Assembly: GCA_902494765.1 (NCBI GenBank)
Contig: CABUUK010000004.1
Coordinates: 1-62,212 of the forward strand
Source of the DNA: an uncultured Collinsella sp.
GTDB taxonomy: Bacteria > Actinomycetota > Coriobacteriia > Coriobacteriales > Coriobacteriaceae
DNA length: 62,212 bases
Reading direction: 5' to 3'
In this document: positions 56,264 to 62,212 of the stretch, in pieces
Layout: every line of letters starts with the position of its first letter
How positions within the stretch are numbered: the stretch's first letter is position 1
Notes under the pieces: generated by a model
Seen by the model: the letters and a program-made list of their open reading frames with translations, nothing else
Databases searched by the model: none
What the model was told of the DNA's origin: nothing
Program-made: the position numbers and the translations under genes

Positions 56264-56986
56264 ATGGCTTCAGATGCAAAAAAGATTCTGCTGGTCGAGG
56301 ATGAGAAGGCAATCCGTGACGCCGTCGCTGCCTATCTCGAGCGCGAAGGCTACTGGGTTGTGGGCGTCGGCGACGGCCAGTCCGCGATCGAGGAGTTCGA
56401 GAAGCATCAGTTCGACCTGGTCGTGCTCGACCTTATGCTCCCCAAGATTCCCGGCGAGCGCGTTTGCCGCACCATTCGCGATACCTCGGATGTCCCCATC
56501 ATCATGCTGACGGCTAAGGGCGAGATCGAGGACCGTATTATCGGTCTTGAGCTCGGCGCCGACGACTATCTGATTAAGCCGTTCTCGCCGCGCGAGCTCG
56601 TCGCCCGCGTTCGCGCTCTGTTCCGCCGTGCCCATCAGGCCGACGAGCCCGCCGTCGAGGTACTCGACTTCGGCGATCTGGTCATCGATATCTCGGGCCA
56701 CAAGATCTTGGTCGAGGGCAAGGAAGTCGATCTGACGGCTTCCGAGTTTAAGCTGCTCACCACGCTTGCCCGCCATCCCGGCCGTGTGTATAACCGCATG
56801 GAGCTGGTCGAGAAAGTGCTCGGGTATGACTTTGAGGGCTATGAGCGCACCATCGATAGCCACGTGAAGAATCTTCGCGCCAAGCTGGGCGATGATCCCA
56901 AGAAGCCCAAGTGGCTCTACACCGTCCATGGTGTCGGCTATCGCTTCGAGGCTCCGGCCAAGACCGATAAGTCGGACGAGAAATAG
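56264..56986 (+). CDS. OmpR-family response regulator
   Basis: A 240-residue regulator. The receiver domain has acidic pocket ILLVEDEK, phosphoacceptor Asp56 (VVLDLMLP), the conserved Thr in IMLTAKG and Lys in IKPFSPREL. The C-terminal winged helix follows (DLTASEFKLLTTLARHPGRVYNR...YERTIDSHVKNLRAKLGDD). I start at 56264, with GGGGGG 7 bases upstream. It is 11 bases before its partner kinase. The signal is unknown. Confidence 0.95.
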   Translation: MASDAKKILLVEDEKAIRDAVAAYLEREGYWVVGVGDGQSAIEEFEKHQFDLVVLDLMLPKIPGERVCRTIRDTSDVPIIMLTAKGEIEDRIIGLELGADDYLIKPFSPRELVARVRALFRRAHQADEPAVEVLDFGDLVIDISGHKILVEGKEVDLTASEFKLLTTLARHPGRVYNRMELVEKVLGYDFEGYERTIDSHVKNLRAKLGDDPKKPKWLYTVHGVGYRFEAPAKTDKSDEK

Positions 56987-56997
56987 GGAAATCACAT

Positions 56998-58563
56998 ATG
57001 ACACCTGCGCGCTTTGAAATCGGACAAAAGCACAAGCAGGAGAGCGAGGCGGGTTCCAAGGCTAGTTGGAACACGCCTCGTTCCGATTCACGGCCAACGA
57101 TGAGCTATCCCTCGCGCATGGCACTTGCTTTTGCTCTGACATCACTCATGACGGTATTGGTGCTGGTGGGCGTTGTCTCTGTTGTGTGGGGCACGGTCTT
57201 TTCGGATTACACACGCTCCAATATCGTCGAAATCGCAAATTCCGCTGCCGAGAAGTTGGCGACCTCATATGAGGAAAACGGCTCTTGGACCGCGGGAGAA
57301 CTGCGCACGGTCGCAACGTCGAGTTTGGTTTCCGACGATCTGGGCATGCAGGTCGTCAATAAAAAGGGTGTGATCGTTTATGACGATTCCTGGCCCTCGG
57401 CAAGCGCCACCGCCGATGTACGCGAAAACCAGGCTACGACCGACGACACGAGCGGCAAGAGGGCATCGCATAGCCCGGTCTCGTCTGCTCCAACCGACTC
57501 CGATAGCGTTGCTAACGTCGAGATTGTAACGTCTTCCGGCGAGCATGTCGGACAGGTAAAGCTGTGGGCCATCGGCTCCGACGCTCTGCTCACCAAGGCG
57601 GACTCTGCGTTTAGGGAGAAGACCTTTAACGCCATGGCCCTCGCCGCGGTTGTTGCAATCTGCATTTCGGTCGTTATCGGATCGCTCGTGTCGCGCATGC
57701 TCACCAAACCGATTCATCGCATCACCAGTACCGCAAAGCAAATCCGTGACGGCGACCTGTCGGCTCGCACGGGGCTGCGCGGTGATGACGAGATCGATCA
57801 GCTGGGTGAGACCTTCGATGAGATGGCCACCTCGCTCGAGAAGGATATGAAACACGAGAAGCGCCTGACCTCAGACGTTGCACACGAGCTTCGCACGCCG
57901 CTTATGGCCATGCTCGCAACGGTCGAGGCCATGCAGGATGGCGTGTATCCCACCGACGATGAGCATTTGGAGACCGTTGCTTCCGAGACGCGTCGCCTGG
58001 CTCGTCTGGTGCAGCAGATGCTCGACCTATCGCGTATGGAAAACAGCACGGCTCCGCTCAATCTAGAACCGGTGGACATGGTTCCGTTCGTGCGATCGAT
58101 TGTGAACGGCCAGGAGCGTCTGTTTGCCGACCGTGACCTTCGTCTTCGCTTTGCAGATGAAACCCAAGGGCACGACGATGTCGTCGAGGCCGATCCCGAC
58201 ATGATCACGCAATGTGTTATCAACCTCATGAGCAACGCCATGCGCTACACCCCCGAGGGCGGTTGGGTCGTGGTGTCGGTGCTCAGTGACCGCAGGCACG
58301 TCAGCATTGCCGTTTCTGATACCGGCATCGGTATTGCCAAGGACGATCTGTCGCGCATTTTCGGGCGGTTTTGGCGCGCCGATGCCAGCCGCGCCCGCGA
58401 AGCTGGCGGCCTGGGCGTCGGCCTCGCCGTGACCAAGCAGATCGTCGAGCGTCACCATGGCTACATATCCGTGGAGTCGGAGCTTGGAAAGGGTACGACT
58501 TTTACAATTCATCTGCCCCGCGAGCACACGGCGGACGCGGCATCTACTACAATGGAGCACTAG
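56998..58563 (+). CDS. Sensor histidine kinase
   Basis: A 521-residue kinase paired with the preceding regulator. The cytoplasmic N-tail is followed by TM1 (about 42-66), an extracytoplasmic region (67-202) with a Ser/Asp-rich stretch, and TM2 (about 205-230). A HAMP domain (PIHRITSTAKQIRDGDLSART) and the H-box SDVAHELRTPLMAM come next. The catalytic domain has N-box NLMSNAMRYTPEGG, G1 DTGIGIAKDD and G2 GLGVGLAV. It is a normal architecture for the EnvZ/PhoR class. The ligand is unknown. Confidence 0.95.
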   Translation: MTPARFEIGQKHKQESEAGSKASWNTPRSDSRPTMSYPSRMALAFALTSLMTVLVLVGVVSVVWGTVFSDYTRSNIVEIANSAAEKLATSYEENGSWTAGELRTVATSSLVSDDLGMQVVNKKGVIVYDDSWPSASATADVRENQATTDDTSGKRASHSPVSSAPTDSDSVANVEIVTSSGEHVGQVKLWAIGSDALLTKADSAFREKTFNAMALAAVVAICISVVIGSLVSRMLTKPIHRITSTAKQIRDGDLSARTGLRGDDEIDQLGETFDEMATSLEKDMKHEKRLTSDVAHELRTPLMAMLATVEAMQDGVYPTDDEHLETVASETRRLARLVQQMLDLSRMENSTAPLNLEPVDMVPFVRSIVNGQERLFADRDLRLRFADETQGHDDVVEADPDMITQCVINLMSNAMRYTPEGGWVVVSVLSDRRHVSIAVSDTGIGIAKDDLSRIFGRFWRADASRAREAGGLGVGLAVTKQIVERHHGYISVESELGKGTTFTIHLPREHTADAASTTMEH

Positions 58564-58621
58564 CTTTTCGCTATTCGGTGAAGGAGGGGCCGCGTCCCTG
58601 CCGCTCCGAGTTTGCGAAAAC

Positions 58622-58641
58622 ATGCGGGAAAGAACCCGCAT
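58622..58641 (+). promoter_or_regulatory. Hairpin in the purC leader
   Basis: ATGCGGG and CCCGCAT form a 7-bp stem 31 bases before the purC start, followed by TTTCTG. It may be a weak terminator for the two-component operon. Confidence 0.4.
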
Positions 58642-58672
58642 TTCTGTCGTATTTAGGTAAGGAGTGACTCAC

Positions 58673-59560
58673 GTGACAACGATGGAGCGTCGTCCGGATT
58701 CCCGTGGCAAGGTTCGTGATATTTACGATGCCGGTGAAAACCTGCTGATGGTCGCCACCGACCGCATTTCTGCGTTCGACTTCATTCTTCCCGACGAGAT
58801 TCCGTTTAAGGGAGAGGTGCTCAATCGCATCTCGGCATTCTGGTTCGATAAGTTTGCCGACATCGTCCCCAACCATCTCGTTTCCATCGACCCGGCGGAT
58901 TTCCCCGAGGAGTTTGCTGAGTATCGTGACTACCTCGCTGGCCGCGCCATGCTGGTTAAGAAGGCCCAGACGATTCCTATCGAGTGCATCGTCCGCGGCT
59001 ATCTGACCGGTTCGGGCAAGAAGACCTACGACGAGAACGGCACCGTCTGCGGCATCCAGCTGCCTGAGGGCCTGACCGAGGCTTCCAAGCTTCCCGAGCC
59101 GTTGTTCACGCCGTCCACGAAGGCCGAGATCGGTGACCACGACGAGAACATCTCGTTCGAGCGTTGCTGCGAGATCGTGGGCGAGGACATCGCCACGCAG
59201 ATTCGCGACCTTTCCCTCAAGATCTACAAGGCCGCTGCCGAGTACGCCGCGACCCGTGGCATCATCATTGCCGACACCAAGTTCGAGTTTGGTGTCATCG
59301 ATGGCAAGGTCACGCTGATCGACGAGTGCCTCACGCCCGACTCCAGCCGTTTCTGGCCTGCTGCCAGCTACGAGGAGGGCGAGATCCAGCCTAGCTACGA
59401 CAAGCAATTCGTCCGCAATTGGCTCAAGGCCAACTGGGATATGACGGGGGAGACCCCGCACCTGCCCGCCGAGGTCATCGATGGCACGTCCGAGCGCTAT
59501 CGCGAGGCCTTCCAGATCATCACGGGCTCCCAGTTCACAAGCATGAAGGAGAACGCATAA
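58673..59560 (+). CDS. purC: SAICAR synthase
   Basis: Phosphoribosylaminoimidazole-succinocarboxamide synthase joins aspartate to CAIR. Signatures are GKVRDIYDAGENLLMVATDRISAFD, VECI-type IECIVRGYLTGSG, and LIDECLTPDSSRFWP with FVRNWL. The start is GTG 58673: AAGGAG lies 8 bases upstream and would overlap the alternative GTG at 58664. The length is 295 residues, as in the actinobacterial type. It is followed directly by a membrane protein gene. Confidence 0.95.
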   Translation: MTTMERRPDSRGKVRDIYDAGENLLMVATDRISAFDFILPDEIPFKGEVLNRISAFWFDKFADIVPNHLVSIDPADFPEEFAEYRDYLAGRAMLVKKAQTIPIECIVRGYLTGSGKKTYDENGTVCGIQLPEGLTEASKLPEPLFTPSTKAEIGDHDENISFERCCEIVGEDIATQIRDLSLKIYKAAAEYAATRGIIIADTKFEFGVIDGKVTLIDECLTPDSSRFWPAASYEEGEIQPSYDKQFVRNWLKANWDMTGETPHLPAEVIDGTSERYREAFQIITGSQFTSMKENA

Positions 59561-60136
59561 GTGAGTACCCGTAGCGCCACGAACAAGCGCACGCAATCCC
59601 ACGAAGTTACCGGGGTTGCGCGCAAGTCTGCCGCATCTGCTAAGCCCGCCCGCCAAGCAGCGAGCTCCGTTCGCGTCGTGCCGGCTTCGTCTAAGGCACG
59701 CCGCAAAGAGCTCGAGAAGGGTGAGAACCTCGAGGGCCTCTCTAAAGAGGAGAAGCGCGCCCGCAAGGCTAAGCAGCGCGCCAAGGAGGACCGCATCTAT
59801 ACGGTGTCGAATATCCTCCTCAAGCAGGACGAGGACTACACCAAGCGCCGTCGCATCTGGTGGATTGTGCTCGCCATTGGCATGGTGCTCGTCGTGGCAA
59901 TTTGGGCCTCGCTGTACTTCGCTCCCGCTGGCATGGTGTCCAGCCCTGTCCAGATGGTCGGCATCGTTTTGTCCTATGTCATCATCCTAGGTGACTTTAT
60001 CTACGACTTCGCTCGTATTCGTCCCTTGCGCAACATGTACCGCGCGCAGGCCGAGGGCATGTCCGAGAACAAGCTCAACGCTCTTATCGAGCGCGCAGCT
60101 GCCGAGGAGGACAAGAAGGACTCCAAGAAGAAGTAG
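59561..60136 (+). CDS. Membrane protein with charged N-terminal half
   Basis: A 191-residue protein. Residues 1-95 are basic and disordered or helical, rich in Lys, Arg, Ala and Ser (KARRKELEKGENLEGLSKEEKRARKAKQRAKED). Two membrane segments lie at about 100-122 and 128-150. A charged tail ends KKDSKKK. It recalls the actinobacterial DUF3043 group but lacks motifs that would settle it. The GTG directly follows the purC stop, with AAGGAG 9 bases upstream. Confidence 0.75.
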   Translation: MSTRSATNKRTQSHEVTGVARKSAASAKPARQAASSVRVVPASSKARRKELEKGENLEGLSKEEKRARKAKQRAKEDRIYTVSNILLKQDEDYTKRRRIWWIVLAIGMVLVVAIWASLYFAPAGMVSSPVQMVGIVLSYVIILGDFIYDFARIRPLRNMYRAQAEGMSENKLNALIERAAAEEDKKDSKKK

Positions 60137-60166
60137 CGTTTGCATACATACTTATCGCTAAGATAT

Positions 60167-60197
60167 AAGGCGCGTCGTTTTTGCGGCGCGCCTTTTT
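60167..60197 (+). terminator. Terminator after the purC operon
   Basis: AAGGCGCG pairs with CGCGCCTT, followed by TTT, about 30 bases after the stop. Confidence 0.88.
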
Positions 60198-60225
60198 ACT
60201 GTTCTATAGATAGATGGAGTGGCAC

Positions 60226-61506
60226 ATGATTCGAGCTGCCCTGACGGTCGAAGAGGCCCTGGAGGGTATGAAGTCCCTGGAGCCCAAGATTAAAAACTAT
60301 GCGCGCCTGGTTGTCCGCAAGGGCGTAAACGTTAAGCCCGGCCAGGAAGTCGTCGTTCAGTCTCCGGTTGAGTGCGCGCCGTTTGCGCGCGTGGTGGTCG
60401 CGGAGGCCTATGCTGCCGGCGCCGGCCACGTGACGGTCATCTGGGCCGATGATGCCGTGACGAGGCTCACGTACGAGCATGTCGAGAAAAGCTATTTTGA
60501 GCAGACGCCCGAGTGGAAGCGCCTGCAGCTGGATTCCCTGGCCCAGGACGGTGCCTGCTTTATCTTTATCGAGGGTGCGGACCCCGCCGCCCTTAAGGGC
60601 ATCGATCCCGCTAAGCCCGCTGCAGCTTCTAAGGCAAAGAACACGCAGTGCAAAGTTTTCCGCCGTGGACTGGATTACAACATCAATCCGTGGTGCATCG
60701 CCGGCGCTCCGGTCGTGGCTTGGGCGCGCGAGGTGTTCCCGGGAGACGCCGATGAGGTTGCAATCTATAAGCTGTGGAATGCGATTCTGCACACCGCTCG
60801 CGCCGATGGCCAGGACCCAGAGAGCGACTGGGAGCTCCATGACGCCGCATTCGAAAAGAACCTGCGTTTCCTGAACGACAATCGTTTCGACTGCCTGCAT
60901 TACACCGCGGCAAATGGAACCGATCTGACGATTGGCATGACGAAGGGTCACGAGTGGGCCGGCGGCAAGGGCAAGACGCCCGATGGGCACCCCTTCTTCC
61001 CCAACATTCCCACCGAGGAAGTCTTCACTTCGCCCGATCGCATGCGCGCCGACGGTATCGTGTACTCGGCCATGCCGCTCATCCACCACGGCAATAAAGT
61101 CGACGATTTTTGGATTAAGTTCGAGGGCGGCCGCGTGGTGGACTACGACGCCCGCGTGGGCAAGGCAACGCTCGCAAGTATCATCGATACTGACGAGGGC
61201 GCTGCTCACCTGGGAGAGGTCGCGCTCATTTCCAAGAACACGCCGATCCGCGAAAGTGGTGTTCTGTTCTACGATACGCTCTATGACGAGAACGCTAGCT
61301 GCCATCTTGCGCTAGGTGTCGGTTTCCCCGAATGCATCGAGGGTGGGTACGACATGTCCAAGGAGGAGCTCCTGGAGCATGGTGTTAACGTCTCGAGCAC
61401 GCACGTCGATTTTATGATCGGCACGGACGACATCGATATTACGGGCATTACGCCTGATGGACGTGAAGTTGTGATTTTCCAGAACGGCCAATGGAGTTGG
61501 GAATAG
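60226..61506 (+). CDS. M29 family aminopeptidase
   Basis: A 426-residue metalloaminopeptidase of the thermophilic aminopeptidase (M29, AmpS/PepS) family. Supporting segments are NYARLVVRKGVNVKPGQEVVVQSPVE, TDLTIGMTKGHEWAGG, FFPNIPTEEVFTSPDRMRADGIV, and the metal-binding end NASCHLALGVGFP...STHVDFMIGTDDIDITGI. I start at 60226 because GGAG lies 6 bases upstream; ATG 60214 is the alternative. The tRNA-Lys promoter overlaps its last codons. Confidence 0.92.
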   Translation: MIRAALTVEEALEGMKSLEPKIKNYARLVVRKGVNVKPGQEVVVQSPVECAPFARVVVAEAYAAGAGHVTVIWADDAVTRLTYEHVEKSYFEQTPEWKRLQLDSLAQDGACFIFIEGADPAALKGIDPAKPAAASKAKNTQCKVFRRGLDYNINPWCIAGAPVVAWAREVFPGDADEVAIYKLWNAILHTARADGQDPESDWELHDAAFEKNLRFLNDNRFDCLHYTAANGTDLTIGMTKGHEWAGGKGKTPDGHPFFPNIPTEEVFTSPDRMRADGIVYSAMPLIHHGNKVDDFWIKFEGGRVVDYDARVGKATLASIIDTDEGAAHLGEVALISKNTPIRESGVLFYDTLYDENASCHLALGVGFPECIEGGYDMSKEELLEHGVNVSSTHVDFMIGTDDIDITGITPDGREVVIFQNGQWSWE

Positions 61507-61525
61507 TTCCAGACCGTGGTACAAT
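61497..61525 (+). promoter_or_regulatory. Promoter of tRNA-Lys
   Basis: TTGGGA and TACAAT are 17 bases apart. The -35 box lies in the last codons of the aminopeptidase gene; the -10 box is 9 bases before the tRNA. Confidence 0.65.
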
Positions 61526-61534
61526 GCCACCCGC

Positions 61535-61607
61535 GGGCCGTTAGCTCAGCTGGCAGAGCAGGGGACTTTTAATCCCAAGGTCCAGGGTTCGAACCCCTGA
61601 CGGCCCA
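61535..61607 (+). tRNA. tRNA-Lys (anticodon UUU), CCA not encoded
   Basis: A 73-base tRNA with acceptor GGGCCGU/ACGGCCC, anticodon loop CUUUUAA and T-arm AGGGUUCGAACCCCU. The discriminator A is followed by CCC, not CCA, unlike the other five full tRNAs here, so CCA must be added enzymatically. Confidence 0.95.
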
Positions 61608-61622
61608 CCCAAAGATTGTTGA

Positions 61623-61652
61623 GACGGTCAACTTCGGTTGGCCGTCTTTTTT
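61623..61652 (+). terminator. Terminator of tRNA-Lys
   Basis: GACGGTCAAC and GTTGGCCGTC (one wobble pair) around TTCG, followed by six T. Confidence 0.93.
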
Positions 61653-61801
61653 GTCGCCCTTTCATGGGTTCGAACCCGTCGGGGCGCGGAGCTGAGTAAA
61701 CGCGCGAGCGTTTGCCAGCGCAGCGCGCAAGGCGCGAAAGCGCCGCAGCGGCCGCCTGCGAAGCAGGCTGAACCCCTGACGGCCCACCCAAAGATTGTTG
61801 A

Positions 61802-61832
61802 GACGGTCAACTTCGGTTGGCCGTCTTTTTTG
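61802..61832 (+). terminator. Duplicate copy of the tRNA-Lys terminator
   Basis: Identical to the terminator at 61623-61652; part of the 63-base direct repeat. Confidence 0.9.
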
Positions 61833-61860
61833 TTGCCGGTGCACGGGTTCGAACCCGAAC

Positions 61861-62164
61861 TTCTCTATATATAAGAACGCTTGGCGAACAAAACCCGCCT
61901 TTTACCGATGGGAAACAAATAGCTGATGCCTTTGGGGTAAAGTAGCGCTCCAGAGATGACCGATGTCTCAATACTCATAAAACAGCTGGTCATCGCCAAT
62001 ATCAGAAGCCAATGCTTCAGTTATAACCTCAGGGACGCGACTGAGGGACATATTCATTTGTGAACAAAATATGGAGTGCGCGATTCCCGCCCACGGCGCC
62101 CCTCCGGTCTGGCAATATATCTCCTTGCCGCGCGGCCCGGTGCAACCGGGAACCAGCGCAGGCG
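61861..62164. other. Non-coding stretch before a probable rRNA operon
   Basis: I see no gene. The GC content falls around 61870-62075 and rises again after 62090. A CCCGGT/ACCGGG hairpin lies at 62137-62151. This is probably the promoter and leader region of the operon that starts beyond the right edge. Confidence 0.45.
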
Positions 62165-62179
62165 TGCACCTTGAGAACC
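62165..62179 (+). promoter_or_regulatory. boxA-like antitermination site of an rRNA leader
   Basis: TGCACCTTGAGAACC resembles the boxA sequences that precede 16S rRNA in Gram-positive bacteria (TTTGAAAACT type). With the rising GC and lack of genes, it suggests that 16S rRNA begins just past 62212. Confidence 0.45.
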
Positions 62180-62212
62180 GGATACTGCGAGGATGGACAC
62201 TTACTTCAAGTG

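Larger units (their letters stand above)
61591..61860. repeat. tRNA-tail hairpin element beside tRNA-Lys with 63-bp direct repeat
   Basis: The tRNA 3' end plus its terminator (61591-61653) is repeated exactly at 61770-61832, 179 bases apart. Between them lie a T-arm copy GGGTTCGAACCCG (61667-61679) and three perfect hairpins. 61698-61713 has stem AAACGC with loop GCGA. 61731-61744 has stem GGCGC with loop GAAA. 61754-61768 has stem GCCTGC with loop GAA. A second GGGTTCGAACCCG follows the second terminator. The unit thus begins to repeat in tandem. Confidence 0.85.

Overview
This window looks like the replication-origin region of a high-GC Gram-positive chromosome, most probably Coriobacteriia and Collinsella-like. 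That assignment is inferred from the gene families and from the order dnaA-dnaN-recF-dciA(DUF721)-gyrB-gyrA facing rpmH-rnpA-yidD-yidC-jag-rsmG-parA-parB. Nothing could be searched. Nearly everything left of about 32.75 kb is on the minus strand and most of what lies right of 33.1 kb is on the plus strand, as expected for forks leaving an origin near 32.8-33.1 kb and/or the dnaA-dnaN gap.

Layout. 1-4.4 kb: carB (cut at the left edge) and carA. 4.6-7.4 kb: a one-TM membrane protein and an ABC exporter. 7.6-11.1 kb: Nudix hydrolase, purD, purA. 11.2-14.5 kb: dnaB, then the rpsF-ssb-rpsR-rplI operon. 15.0-15.2 kb: two tRNA-Ser genes. 15.6-17.5 kb: a UPF0126 membrane protein and a bactofilin-like envelope protein. 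17.6-21.0 kb: typA, two unknown genes and a DUF151 nuclease. 21.2-21.5 kb: tRNA-Ile, tRNA-Ala and tRNA-Ile. 21.8-31.4 kb: gyrA, gyrB, dciA, recF, dnaN and dnaA. 31.4-32.75 kb: an unusual GHKL ATPase with a winged-helix tail. 32.75-33.1 kb: candidate oriC and the rpmH promoter. 33.1-38.1 kb: rpmH to parB, with three perfect parS sites in front of parA. 38.3-48.9 kb: rlmN, ddl, a DinG helicase with an exonuclease domain, two WYL regulators and a huge membrane M28-like protein. 48.9-52.4 kb: a sortase-anchored thioester adhesin. 52.6-53.1 kb: tRNA-Gly with a repeat satellite. 53.2-61.5 kb: purB, a TSCPD protein, a Tat lipoprotein, a two-component system, purC, a membrane protein and an M29 aminopeptidase. 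61.5-62.2 kb: tRNA-Lys with a satellite, ending in what looks like the leader of an rRNA operon.

How it works together: replication initiation and segregation (DnaA, DnaN, DciA/DnaB, gyrase, SSB, ParABS) share the origin region with ribosome and tRNA genes and with the YidC/YidD/RnpA membrane-insertion cluster. Four purine genes (purA, purD, purB, purC) and the pyrimidine/arginine entry enzyme CarAB are dispersed around it.

The most unusual signal is non-coding. Just past the terminators of three different tRNA loci (Ser-CGA, Gly-CCC, Lys-UUU) lies a short element with one architecture. It starts with an inverted copy of part of that tRNA's own 3' end, continues with a run of perfect short hairpins (several closed by the very stable GCGAAGC or GCGAAAGC mini-loop), and ends with a direct copy of the tRNA 3' end. 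The left ends of the three elements share sequence. This may be an undescribed tRNA-tail-associated element family. Other points of note are the GHKL-winged-helix gene between dnaA and the origin, a parS-like site inside dnaA, a 184-bp inverted repeat between tRNA-Ile and gyrA, and an M28-like domain split by about 650 acidic residues.
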